This document shows, one piece after another, positions 43,043 through 51,997 of a DNA stretch of 64,000 nucleotides. Position 1 is the first letter of the stretch; each line of letters begins with the position of its first letter. This stretch comes from CAUZFZ01 sp963579025 (GTDB lineage: Bacteria; Planctomycetota; Planctomycetia; Planctomycetales; Planctomycetaceae). The notes beneath the pieces are model-generated. The model saw only the letters and a program-made list of their open reading frames with translations. It made no database searches and was not told the origin of the DNA. The stretch spans positions 22,358 through 86,357 of the forward strand of contig CAUZFZ010000023.1 in NCBI GenBank assembly GCA_963579025.1, read 5' to 3'. Both the position numbers and the translations under genes were made by a program.

Positions 43043-44146
43043 TCACGGACTAACCCGAACAGGAACTCTCAACACAGCCGGCTGGATCGAGTCGCGGGTC
43101 AAATCGGTGTCAAACACTCGTAGCGGAGTGTTGCCTGCCAGGTCCTCGAGGATCCCATCCACGACAAGGTGAAATTCGCCCGGTGGCCAATTCACTTTCG
43201 GGAGAAACACGGAACGGGTGTCCTCACGTCCCGTCGACCACTCGCCCAGCACAATCTTGTCCGACTCATCGCGAATTTCGAGGCAACGCATCAGCAAGGC
43301 ATGATCCAGCGGTTCGCCGAGCTCGATCGTGACAGGGTCACGTGTCCCGGCTTTTGGAGAAGACACCAACCAGTCTCGCGGTTTCAAAGGCGAGCGGTCC
43401 TCCGCGGTCGTGCGAAAGCCTTTGCGAAACACCTTCGCCAGAGGCTGACCCGCTTCATCCTGCACGCTCTGTTCAACAATTAGAAAGTACTTACGGTCTG
43501 GCTCCAGAACCGGACCAATCTCCTCGCGCAGATTGACTCCCTGCTTCACGCGACCGGGATGAATCCACAGCGTGAAGCGTCGGTCGTCCGTGGACCAAAG
43601 TTCCGTCCGCCGCCACGGATCGGGAATCTCGTTCCCCTTGTCATCCAGCAGACGGATGCGGTCGAAGATGGCGCGACCGTTGCGCATCGGTTTCGAAAAA
43701 TGGATGTAGAACTTCAGTGCATTCGCCGGCAGCACGCTCGCCGTGGGGAACACATGGGTTACCACTGCCGGCGGCGACGGTCTTGCCGGCTTGATGCTGT
43801 GGTCGGCCGTAACCGATTTTCCACCTGGCAACGTCAGCTCAGCTCGGTATCGCACGCCAGAAGCAAGTGGAAAGCGCGGCGCAAACATTAGTACCTGGCC
43901 GGCCCGCGTGTAGCTGCCGAGCATCGGACGGCCAGGTTTTCCGTCGTCTCGAACGACAGAAAAATGGAACACAGCCTGACCGTCAGCTCGCGCGACCTTC
44001 CCGGTGGGAAGATCGTCGAACTGGTTTCCCGAGGCGATCGCCAGAACGCGAACAATCCGGTCGTCCTCGAAAGTCGGAACGATCTGAAATTCGTATTCCG
44101 CCGCCGCGAAGACAGCCAGTACTGCAAGAATCGACAGCGAGGTCAT
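43043..44146 (-). CDS. Secreted protein with SbsA-type Ig-like domains
   Basis: 367 residues. A signal peptide (MTSLSILAVLAVFAAA) precedes beta-rich sequence: VTHVFPTASVLPANALKFYIHFSKPM and the later GKVFRKGF block are the 'bacterial Ig-like with big domain' signature found in SbsA-like surface proteins. No catalytic motif is visible. It overlaps the upstream gene by four bases (43043-44146 vs 44143-45276), so the two are translationally coupled. Confidence 0.75.
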   Translation of the reverse strand: MTSLSILAVLAVFAAAEYEFQIVPTFEDDRIVRVLAIASGNQFDDLPTGKVARADGQAVFHFSVVRDDGKPGRPMLGSYTRAGQVLMFAPRFPLASGVRYRAELTLPGGKSVTADHSIKPARPSPPAVVTHVFPTASVLPANALKFYIHFSKPMRNGRAIFDRIRLLDDKGNEIPDPWRRTELWSTDDRRFTLWIHPGRVKQGVNLREEIGPVLEPDRKYFLIVEQSVQDEAGQPLAKVFRKGFRTTAEDRSPLKPRDWLVSSPKAGTRDPVTIELGEPLDHALLMRCLEIRDESDKIVLGEWSTGREDTRSVFLPKVNWPPGEFHLVVDGILEDLAGNTPLRVFDTDLTRDSIQPAVLRVPVRVSP

Positions 44147-45276
44147 GGCAGCGGCAGTGGTTCGAGGTTGAAGTCGCCGCCTTCGGTCGTCTTCATCACC
44201 AGAGCCCGCGTCTCGTCGAGCCGGTCCATCTGAACGACACCGTGATAGGCCTCGATCAACTGAATCTGGTCGGTGATCGGCTTGTATCCACCGCCCAGCC
44301 TCTGCACTGCTTCCTCATTGACTTTCGCATTCTGGCTCAGCAGCGACTGCTCGAAGCGGACGGTCCAGTACGGGCTGGGGCCGAACGGCTTGCGGCTGTG
44401 ATGAAACCGGAACGTGTTCGACAGCACGTACAACTTGCCGTCCTTCTCGTAGCTGAACATGTCCAGCGGCTTATTGCCCGAACCGAGTTCAATCACGCTG
44501 GTGCCTTTGACCACGGCATCCGGCTTCAGAGAATCCAGCGGGTATTTCACGACGGGCGTGCAACTGAACGCTCCGACGATGTATGTCTTGTCGCCTTCTT
44601 TCAGCGGCATCACGACGCTCATCGGAGCCTTGGTTTCCCACCTGCGATGCGACACGTGATACGTCTCGGCACTGTAGCCAGCCGACGTGGCGTCATGCTT
44701 CAGCGGTGCATAGACGCTGAAGATCTTCGACGAAAACGACTCATTGCTGCGACCGGCCGCGACAATGCGATCGTCTGCCCAGGCAACATCGGTGATGTTG
44801 CTGATGATGGCCTTCGACCCGGTCTCCAGTGGAATGCGGGCGTAGGTCACGTCTTCAAGAGCGAACTCATCGATCTCCCCCGCCCCGTCAACGGTCAGCA
44901 CCAGATTGCGTTTCTGATCCTTCCGCATCACGGCGAAGTACGCCTTGCCGGACGCCGGGTTGACGGCCAGGTCGATGATCTCGATGTCTTTCAGCTTCGC
45001 GCCAATGGTCTCGGCCAGAGCGGCAGCAATACCGTCAATCGGCTTGACCAGTCCCTGGCCCTTTTTCGTGTCGCCGGTGGCCACGGCGATGACCTGCGAT
45101 CCGCGTCCGTCTCCAATCAGCAGAACCCCTTCAGGAGCAAAGCTGATCACGTTGATCGACTTGATCTCGGGTGTCCCCTGTGCCGGGTCTTCCAGGACGG
45201 CCGCATGCGCGGCAGTAGTTGTCAGTGTCGTGATCATCACGGCGGCCAGAATCGAGCGTGTAAACCTGTGAAACAT
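44143..45276 (-). CDS. Secreted protein of unknown function, beta-propeller-like
   Basis: 377 residues from ATG 45276 (MFHRFTRSILAAVMITT); a longer frame starts at 45441 but runs through repeat DNA. The signal peptide ends at about AHAA. The body has repeated strands with motifs such as LVLTVDGAGEIDE, ITDVAWADDRIVAAG and MFSYEKDGKLYVLSN, which suggests a propeller or a periplasmic sensor of some value. I recognise no family. It overlaps the Ig-like gene downstream. Confidence 0.75.
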   Translation of the reverse strand: MFHRFTRSILAAVMITTLTTTAAHAAVLEDPAQGTPEIKSINVISFAPEGVLLIGDGRGSQVIAVATGDTKKGQGLVKPIDGIAAALAETIGAKLKDIEIIDLAVNPASGKAYFAVMRKDQKRNLVLTVDGAGEIDEFALEDVTYARIPLETGSKAIISNITDVAWADDRIVAAGRSNESFSSKIFSVYAPLKHDATSAGYSAETYHVSHRRWETKAPMSVVMPLKEGDKTYIVGAFSCTPVVKYPLDSLKPDAVVKGTSVIELGSGNKPLDMFSYEKDGKLYVLSNTFRFHHSRKPFGPSPYWTVRFEQSLLSQNAKVNEEAVQRLGGGYKPITDQIQLIEAYHGVVQMDRLDETRALVMKTTEGGDFNLEPLPLP

Positions 45277-45493
45277 GTTGAGTCTCCTGAGTGACAACAA
45301 AAGTCTCCCGGCCAGCCGGCCACGTGGCTGACAGTACCCAACGCCCATCCAATTTGCGACAGCTCCAACCCGTGCCCAAGTTTTGTCCCTCTCCCCCTCA
45401 AGGGGAGAGGGTGCCCGCAGGGCGGGAGAGGGGCCATCCACGGCGATTCACAATACTCGTTCCGGCAACCAGCCCTCCAGGTTCGCCCCGAAC

Positions 45494-45523
45494 TGCCGGA
45501 CCTGCGCTGCATTCGTTCCGGCC
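45494..45523. repeat. Degenerate single copy of the 33-base repeat
   Basis: TGCCGGACCTGCGCTGC then ATTCGTTCCGGCC matches the 22841-22932 arm with a short gap and substitutions, and it abuts the next inverted repeat. Confidence 0.65.
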
Positions 45524-45603
45524 GAGCGATAGCGAGCCCCCGGAACAACTGCCCCTCGAACCACCTGCCGCGCAACATTCGACTGGGGGCTCGCTATCGC
45601 TCG
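45523..45603. repeat. Perfect 19-base inverted repeat
   Basis: CGAGCGATAGCGAGCCCCC at 45523-45541 is matched exactly by its reverse complement at 45585-45603. The sequence after the right arm (ACCCCAGCCACCCG) recurs in the single copy at 33729-33766. Confidence 0.85.
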
Positions 45604-45649
45604 ACCCCAGCCACCCGGTCGCGCAACATTGTCACTCGCTGCTCATGGC

Positions 45650-46402
45650 TCAAGAGGACGCACCAGTCGCTCGCCGTCGGCGAAGCCGACGCGACGTGAT
45701 CGCCGCCAGGCGCACGACGGTCATCAATGCCAGGCTGGAGGGCTCCGGGACGGTGGCGCCTGCCACAGTCCCCTGCAGACGGAAGTTCACGTCGACTGCG
45801 TTGGGTTCAAGTGAGTTTGGCGTAGCTTGATACGTCCCCCCGACGCCGTCATTGGCGTAAGCCGTCCCGCCAGCAAGCGTTCCGGGCGACTGGAAACCAA
45901 CATCGCCTCCCTGTGTTCCCCCGTTGAAAAAGAAATACTGCGTCGACGAATTCAGCGTGATGCTCGAATCGAACTGGTAACCATTGCTCGAAATGCCTGT
46001 CGACTGAGCCAGAAAACCCGCAGTGCTGGAAGACAGTGCCGCGGGAGTCCCCAGGTATTCCTGATCCAGAATGAACAGGTCTCCGAACGCCACCGGCGTC
46101 GAGCCGTCATTCGCAAAGAAGTTGAACGACAGCGAATTCCACGGTCCCCCGCTCGTGGTCGTCAAGGGCCGGGACGACAAGGCCAGTCGCCAGATCGTAT
46201 TCGACGGTGTCCAGCTCAACGCCGAAGCCGCGTGGCGCGTCCGCGACGAGTACTTCCCGCAGCGGTGAAGCAGATGATTCGACACGCTGGTGATCCACTC
46301 GCAAATTGCCTTTGACGGTGGGGGGTTTTCAGCCGACGTCGTGAGATGCCGCTGCGGCTGGAAGCTCCAGCCACGGCAATGCTGACTACGCGGTAATGGC
46401 AC
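45650..46402 (-). pseudogene. Decayed PEP-CTERM exported protein
   Basis: The frame 45650-46402 ends in VPEPSSLALMTVV followed by a very basic tail, the layout of a PEP-CTERM sorting signal, but the hydrophobic stretch is only about 13 residues and contains Arg. The middle (LSFNFFANDG, LFILDQEYLG, YFFFNGG, GGTAYANDGVGGTYQ) is typical of extracellular PEP-CTERM proteins. The first about 80 codons do not look like protein and there is no signal peptide. I infer a 5' frameshift or truncation. An intact divergent relative is possible but less likely. Confidence 0.55.
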
Positions 46403-46451
46403 CTGCCCTCATCGCAATTTACGTCGCCACGCGACAACCGTGCTGCCCGAA

Positions 46452-47831
46452 CTACGCCAGATCAACGGGCCGACCGCTGGTCAGGCGCTGGCGGGCCTGC
46501 AGGAAGTGGTCGTCGTACTCAGTGGATGCTTCAAGACCGAGGTGCGTGAAGATCGTGGCCGAAAGGTCGGCAGGCGTCACTGGGTTGTCCGCGACGTAGC
46601 CGCCGGTGTCGGTTGTTGAACCGAACACCTGACCTCCGCGCACTCCGCCGCCGGCGACCAGGGCCGTAAACGCATGCGGCCAATGATCGCGGCCCGTTTT
46701 CTTCGTCCCGCCGTTTTGTGTGATCAGTCCGATCTTCGGTGTCCGGCCGAACTCACCGAGTGCGACAACCAGCGTGGTTTCCAGCAGCCCACGTGTGTCG
46801 AGGTCGGCGAGGAACGTCGACATGGCACGGTCGAACGGAGGACACAGCCGGTCTTTCAGCTTCGGGAAGTTTTCGACGTGCGTGTCCCAGTGCGGCGAGA
46901 CCTTGTCGTCCTTGTTGTCGTCGTCCCAGTTAACCGTGATTAACGAGACGTCGGCTTCCACAAGACGTCGGGCCATCAGCAGACTCTGGCCGAACCGGGT
47001 CTGGCCGTACTGGTCGCGGAGCGCCTGCGGTTCGCGGCTCAGGTTCAGGACTCCGGCCGCTTCCGTGCGTTCCACCAGACCGGCCGCCGCTGCGAAGTTT
47101 CCCTCTGCGACACGGGTCTGGAATGTCTGCTGTGACGGCGTCAGGCCGAGTGGTTCGATCTGCTGTCGCAGGTCGCGTCGACGACGGAAACGACTGGCGC
47201 TGACGTCTGTCGGCAATTCGAGACCGCGGACGCGGAATTTCGGATCGGTCAGATTGCCCTCGATGAGGAACGGATTGAACTGCTCGCCCATGCGTCCGCC
47301 GGTCTGGCCCGCGATACGACGGTCCTGGCCGACGAATTGCGTGTACCAGGGCAGTACAATCGAATGCGGCAAAGGACCGGTCGTCGTTCCGAATCGATGC
47401 ACCATGGACGCGATCGATGGCCAGTCCTCTTCGCGGGCCTGATCAGTCACCGGTGCGCCGAAGTACGGGCGTCCTGAGTAGACCTCGCTGCAGGCAGGAC
47501 CGTGGACCGGCATGCGGTGTGTCATCGATCGCAGCAGACATAGTTTGTCGAGCTGCTGTGCCAGCAACGGGAGGTGCTCGCCGATCTGGATGCCAGCGAC
47601 GTTCGTTGAAATCGGATTGAAGTCACCACGCACTTCCAGCGGCGCCTCCGGTTTCAAATCCCACAGATCCAGATGCGATGGTCCTCCAAATAGAAAGATG
47701 AAGACGCAGGACCGCGCGGGCGGTGTGGCAGTGTCATGCTCGTCCGACTGCGCCCGGAGCGATCGCAGCCAGGGATCGTGAATCCCCAGCGAAAGGAGCC
47801 CGGCAGATCGCAGTGCGTCGCGGCGTCTCAT
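46452..47831 (-). CDS. DUF1501 secreted protein (copy 1)
   Basis: 459 residues from ATG 47831 (MRRRDALRS); TTG 47855 is in frame. The RR-x-A-L start is Tat-like. Family landmarks are GGPSHLDLWD, GEFGRTP and GRDHWP. DUF1501 proteins share the alkaline phosphatase/sulfatase-type fold; the substrate is unknown. The stretch around WDDDNKDD is an acidic insert. It is the last of three tandem genes, 37 bases after the next copy. Confidence 0.9.
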   Translation of the reverse strand: MRRRDALRSAGLLSLGIHDPWLRSLRAQSDEHDTATPPARSCVFIFLFGGPSHLDLWDLKPEAPLEVRGDFNPISTNVAGIQIGEHLPLLAQQLDKLCLLRSMTHRMPVHGPACSEVYSGRPYFGAPVTDQAREEDWPSIASMVHRFGTTTGPLPHSIVLPWYTQFVGQDRRIAGQTGGRMGEQFNPFLIEGNLTDPKFRVRGLELPTDVSASRFRRRRDLRQQIEPLGLTPSQQTFQTRVAEGNFAAAAGLVERTEAAGVLNLSREPQALRDQYGQTRFGQSLLMARRLVEADVSLITVNWDDDNKDDKVSPHWDTHVENFPKLKDRLCPPFDRAMSTFLADLDTRGLLETTLVVALGEFGRTPKIGLITQNGGTKKTGRDHWPHAFTALVAGGGVRGGQVFGSTTDTGGYVADNPVTPADLSATIFTHLGLEASTEYDDHFLQARQRLTSGRPVDLA

Positions 47832-47868
47832 TGGACTGAGTCTGTCCTCATGCAAACGACGAGAGTCA

Positions 47869-49299
47869 TCACGCGATGACTTCGTGGACGGGTTCGCCGC
47901 CGTGGCTGATGGGAATCGGACGGCCGCTAAGGTCTGGCACAGTCAGCGCCGAATTGACACCGAGCTGATGATAAATCGTGCCGACCATGTCGCCGGCCGA
48001 AACGGGTCGGTCGACCGGGTAGGCCGCCTGCGAATCTGTCTTACCGAGCACGAAGCCGCGCTTCGTTCCACCGCCGAACAACAGTGAAAACCCACATTGG
48101 GGCCAGTGATCGCGGCCAGCCTTGGCGTTAACTCGCGGAGTGCGGCCCATTTCACCCATCACCACGACCAGCGTTGAATCCAGCAGTCCGCGGTCTTCGA
48201 GGTCCAGGATCAGCGCCGGCAGCATCTGGTCGAGTTGCGGGAGCTGCACTTTCAGCATGCCGAAATTGTTGCCGTGCAGGTCCCAGTGGTTCTTACCCTT
48301 CGACTCCCAGTGGATTGTGATGAATGTCGAACCCGCTTCCACCAGGCGTCGAGCAATCAGCAGGCTCGACCCCCACAGGTGTCGGCCATAGCGATCGCGC
48401 ACGTCTTTCGGTTCCTGGTCGAGGTCAAAGGCCAGACGGGTCTTTGAACCCGTCAGCAATTGAAACACCTGCTGCTGAAACGCCGACATGCTCTCGGTGC
48501 GGCGTGAGCGTTCCAGTTGCGATACGTCTTCATCAATCTGCTGTAGCAGCGTCTTGCGTCGGTTGAGCCGGTCGCCAGTGATGTCAGGCAACTCGCCCAG
48601 CGACGGCAGTACCGGATGGCCGATCGCCATGACCGAGTCGTAGTCCCCCTTCGATTCGCGTGCGACTTCCGGATCGCACACGGTGAACAGTGGGTCGTAC
48701 TTCGCTCCCAGGTAACCACCGTACGGACCGGCCCGACGCAGTGACTGCGTGTAACCCGGAAACGCCGGCATCATCACGTTCCGCGGAATGTCAGTCGGAC
48801 CGATATTCAGGTATTGCAGTACAGCACCCATGCCGGGGTGGTCCGTGCGTTTCGCGAAGTAGTTTTCGCGATCGTTGCCGCCATCAAACCCGGTCAGGAC
48901 GTTGTACGGATTGTGGCTGTTGTACTTGTGCGAGTACGTGCGGATCAGCGACGCCCGGTCCATGATCAACGACGTCTGCGGCAGCAACTCGCAAATCTGC
49001 AGTCCTGGCACAACGGTGTCGATGGGAGACAGTTCGCCGCGCACGTTTTCTGGCGCGTGCGGCTTCATATCGAACATGTCCTGGTGCGGTGGTCCTCCGA
49101 ATAAATTCACCAGGATTACGGACTTCGCCGGGCCATCAGGCAGTCGCGGAACACTCCCAGGACTCGCCGCATGCTCGGAAGCTCGCAGCAGATTGGGCAG
49201 GTTCACACCACCAAACAGCGACAACCCGCCGACGGTCAGCGCGTCACGTCGACTGACTCGGTCGCAGCCGCGTCGCGTCTGTCCCAGGATTCGCAGCAT
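47869..49299 (-). CDS. DUF1501 secreted protein (copy 2)
   Basis: 476 residues from ATG 49299. A Tat-like SRRDALTVGG sits at about residues 16-25. Landmarks are GGPPHQDMFD, GEMGRTP and GRDHWP. It differs strongly in the middle from its two neighbours, so the trio is an old duplication and not recent copies. It is 27 bases downstream of copy 3. Confidence 0.9.
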   Translation of the reverse strand: MLRILGQTRRGCDRVSRRDALTVGGLSLFGGVNLPNLLRASEHAASPGSVPRLPDGPAKSVILVNLFGGPPHQDMFDMKPHAPENVRGELSPIDTVVPGLQICELLPQTSLIMDRASLIRTYSHKYNSHNPYNVLTGFDGGNDRENYFAKRTDHPGMGAVLQYLNIGPTDIPRNVMMPAFPGYTQSLRRAGPYGGYLGAKYDPLFTVCDPEVARESKGDYDSVMAIGHPVLPSLGELPDITGDRLNRRKTLLQQIDEDVSQLERSRRTESMSAFQQQVFQLLTGSKTRLAFDLDQEPKDVRDRYGRHLWGSSLLIARRLVEAGSTFITIHWESKGKNHWDLHGNNFGMLKVQLPQLDQMLPALILDLEDRGLLDSTLVVVMGEMGRTPRVNAKAGRDHWPQCGFSLLFGGGTKRGFVLGKTDSQAAYPVDRPVSAGDMVGTIYHQLGVNSALTVPDLSGRPIPISHGGEPVHEVIA

Positions 49300-49326
49300 G
49301 TGTGTGTCTCATTCGTCGGGGCGTGC

Positions 49327-50724
49327 TCACACGAGAAGTTCTTCAATCACTTCACCCTCGGGGAGCGCCAGCATGGGTCGATCGTCGAGCGTCCGCAGCT
49401 CGGCTTTCGGGTCGAGTCCGAGTGCGTGATACACGGTCCTGGCAAAGTCCGGCACGGAAACAGGTCGGTCCGTGACTTCAGCAGCGTGCCTGTCGCTGGC
49501 ACCGAGCACCATGCCTGTGCGGATTCCACCACCGCCCATGGTCAGACTGAAGCAGCGGTTCCAGTGATCCCGCCCTGGTCCACGAGCGTCATCGTTTAAG
49601 CGGGGCGTGCGACCGAACTCGCCCGCAGTAATCACCAGCGTGTTGTCCAGCAGACCTCGGTCCGACAGATCGTTGAGCAGCGCTGCGTAGCCCTGCTCGT
49701 AAGCCGGGACTTCGGTCCGCAGTCGCGGGAAGACATCCGGATGATGATCCCATCCGTAACGCACATAACCTTTGACCGTGACAAATCGAACGTCGGCTTC
49801 GATCAACCGTCGAGCCAGGAGCAGGCCCTGACCCACCCGATTGCGGCCATAGGTGTCTCGCGTTGCCGCAGACTCGCGCGAAAGGTCAAACGCGTTCTTC
49901 GCCTTCTGCGACGTGATCATCGAGAACGCGCGCCGCTGAAACTCATCGTGCGTTCGAGCGAACTCAAGCTGCCCGTCGACACGCGACTGAAACCGGTCGA
50001 CGGCGTCGAGCAGTCCCTGCCGATCGCTCAGCCTGCCACTGCCGACACTTTCGGAAGTCGAGAATTCTTCGACGGCGAAGCTGGACGAATTCGGATCGCG
50101 CGTCACCAGGAACGGGTCGTAATTACGACCGAGGTAGCCGCCGCGTCCCGGCCTGCCGTAGTTCGTACTTGTGAGGTCACCAACCTGAACGAACGGAGGC
50201 GTCTGCCGCGCGTGTTGCTCGTGCTGCCACGACACCATGGCGCCGAAACCCGGAGGCACAAGCGAGCTGCTCCATCGGTTACCGCTCATCAAGTGATGAT
50301 CGCCCCTGCCATGGGTCGGCGAGTACGAATGCATTGAGCGAATCAGCGAGAACTTGTCCGCGCACTTCGCCATGTTGGGCATCAGCTCGCCCAGGTCCAG
50401 ACCCGGCACGTTTGTCGCGATCGGGGACAGTTCACCGCGAATCTCGGCCGGCGCCAGAGGCTTCAAATCGTACATGTCGATATGACTTGGTCCGCCGAGC
50501 ATCCAAAGCAGCACGCAATTCACATCGCGTCGCCCTGCAACAGCGGCCTCGGCCTGGGCACGCAACGCATCCGGCAGGTTCAAGCCAAGTGCTGTCAGCC
50601 CACCAATCCGCAAAGCTTCGCGCCGCGCGAGCCCCGTTCGACCTGTTCCAGACCCGTCAGTCAGTCCAAGCATCCGTTTACCACTTGTGAATGTCTCTGA
50701 GAAACCGTCATCGTACCCTTCCAT
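49327..50724 (-). CDS. DUF1501 secreted protein (copy 3)
   Basis: 465 residues from ATG 50724, with ATG 50673 as an alternative. A Tat-like ARREALRIGG follows. Landmarks are GGPSHIDMYD, GEFGRTP and GRDHWN. It is the first gene of the three-gene tandem and is divergent from the cytochrome-cyclase gene 70 bases away, so the two could share a promoter region. Confidence 0.9.
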   Translation of the reverse strand: MEGYDDGFSETFTSGKRMLGLTDGSGTGRTGLARREALRIGGLTALGLNLPDALRAQAEAAVAGRRDVNCVLLWMLGGPSHIDMYDLKPLAPAEIRGELSPIATNVPGLDLGELMPNMAKCADKFSLIRSMHSYSPTHGRGDHHLMSGNRWSSSLVPPGFGAMVSWQHEQHARQTPPFVQVGDLTSTNYGRPGRGGYLGRNYDPFLVTRDPNSSSFAVEEFSTSESVGSGRLSDRQGLLDAVDRFQSRVDGQLEFARTHDEFQRRAFSMITSQKAKNAFDLSRESAATRDTYGRNRVGQGLLLARRLIEADVRFVTVKGYVRYGWDHHPDVFPRLRTEVPAYEQGYAALLNDLSDRGLLDNTLVITAGEFGRTPRLNDDARGPGRDHWNRCFSLTMGGGGIRTGMVLGASDRHAAEVTDRPVSVPDFARTVYHALGLDPKAELRTLDDRPMLALPEGEVIEELLV

Positions 50725-50794
50725 CAGCTCGGCCTGAAGGCTGGCTTCAGCCGTGTCGAGCAGTCTTTAACCTGCCAACTGCCGGAGCGCCCTT

Positions 50795-51997
50795 ATGAGA
50801 CCGTACTTTGTCATGCTCGTGTTCGGTCTTGCTCTGACCGTCGTCAACGTGGCAATTGCTGAAGATTCCGACCCGCCAAACCAGTACGAGGCCGATGGCG
50901 TCGCCGTACCAGCCGCACGTGCTGACGAACCGTTCGCTGAACTCTCGACCGCGAAGGCGGCTCTGTATCTGGAGCACGGAAACGTCGCGTGGTCAAAGCA
51001 GAGGAAGTGCGTCAGTTGCCACACGAACGGAACCTATCTCTTCATCCGGCCGGCGCTGAGCCGCACGCTGGGCAAGCCGTCCGAAGACATGCGGTCGTTC
51101 TTTGTCGAGCAGCTCGCGTCGTTCGAAAAGCTCGGCGCCCGCAAAATGAAGCGGAGTGGAACGCGCCCGGCGCAGGTCATCTACATCGCCGCAGGGCTGG
51201 CAGAATGGGACGCTCACGTTACGAAGAATCTGTCAGCGGAAACCGACAAGGCACTGCGGCTGGCGTTCGAAATGCAGAACAAAGCTGGAACCTGGCACTC
51301 CGTGACGTGCTGGCCACCATTCGAATCGAGCGCGTATCAGGAGGCCCACATGGCGGCGATGGCTGTCGGCACGGCTCCCGACTGGCTCGACTCACTTGCC
51401 GACGACGCCGAGGCTCGAGGACAGGTCGAACTGCTCAAGACGTACCTGCGAGAAACCGAAGCTCCGCACGATTATGCCCGTGTCCTGCAGTTGTGGTCGT
51501 CCCTGCGTCTCGACGGAATCCTGAACTGCCAGCAGCAGCAATCGATTGTGCAACTGATCCGCGAACACCAGCGGGACGACGGCGGTTGGTCGATTCGCAC
51601 CTTCGCCACTCCCGAGCAATGGGGCGCCGGCAATCGTGCAGAAAAGCTTAGCGCCGAGCCCGAGTTTGACACGCCACCAAGCGACGGACACATGACCGGA
51701 CTGGCACTTCTGGTCCTGCAGGCCGCCAAGGTCCCTGACTGCGACATTCAGATGCAGCGAGGACTTGCCTGGCTGCGATCAAACCAGCGGGAATCCGGCC
51801 GCTGGTGGACTCGATCTCTAAACACGGACGAGTGGCATTTCATCACATACAGCGGAACGGCCTACCCGCTGCTGGCCCTGCAGAACGCGTCTACGTCGTC
51901 AGAACAACGGGCCGCGAACACTCCGATGCTGCAACCGACGAATACCCTGTTCGGATTAGAGTCAGTCATTCGCGACCTCGGCCGACTGCTGAATTAG
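50795..51997 (+). CDS. Haem-binding protein with squalene-cyclase-type repeats
   Basis: 400 residues with a signal peptide (MRPYFVMLVFGLALTVVNVAIA). One c-type haem site, KCVSCH (C72-H76), sits in an N-terminal cytochrome-like segment. From about 95 to the end are alpha-toroid repeats (FEMQNKAGTWH, IREHQRDDGGWS, LRSNQRESGRWW). The cyclase motifs DxDD and DCTAE are absent. The protein is periplasmic; electron transfer combined with a ligand-binding toroid is a guess. Its 3' end overlaps the convergent M81 gene by 36 bases. Confidence 0.88.
   Translation: MRPYFVMLVFGLALTVVNVAIAEDSDPPNQYEADGVAVPAARADEPFAELSTAKAALYLEHGNVAWSKQRKCVSCHTNGTYLFIRPALSRTLGKPSEDMRSFFVEQLASFEKLGARKMKRSGTRPAQVIYIAAGLAEWDAHVTKNLSAETDKALRLAFEMQNKAGTWHSVTCWPPFESSAYQEAHMAAMAVGTAPDWLDSLADDAEARGQVELLKTYLRETEAPHDYARVLQLWSSLRLDGILNCQQQQSIVQLIREHQRDDGGWSIRTFATPEQWGAGNRAEKLSAEPEFDTPPSDGHMTGLALLVLQAAKVPDCDIQMQRGLAWLRSNQRESGRWWTRSLNTDEWHFITYSGTAYPLLALQNASTSSEQRAANTPMLQPTNTLFGLESVIRDLGRLLN

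Larger units (their letters stand above)
45277..45649. other. Repeat-rich intergenic region
   Basis: 373 bases without a supported gene. It contains the hairpin CTCTCCCCCTC-AAGGGGAGAG at about 45390, a relic of the 33-base repeat (45494-45523) and a perfect 19-base inverted repeat (45523-45603). The extended frame of the upstream gene crosses the first two and was rejected as coding. Confidence 0.55.

Noticed and set aside
43867..45294. 475-codon plus-strand frame
   Set aside because: It is antisense to two overlapping secreted-protein genes with signal peptides and has no protein-like motifs.
45277..45441. N-terminal extension of the 44143-45276 gene
   Set aside because: It translates the CCCTCTCC-type repeat; the signal peptide begins at 45276.
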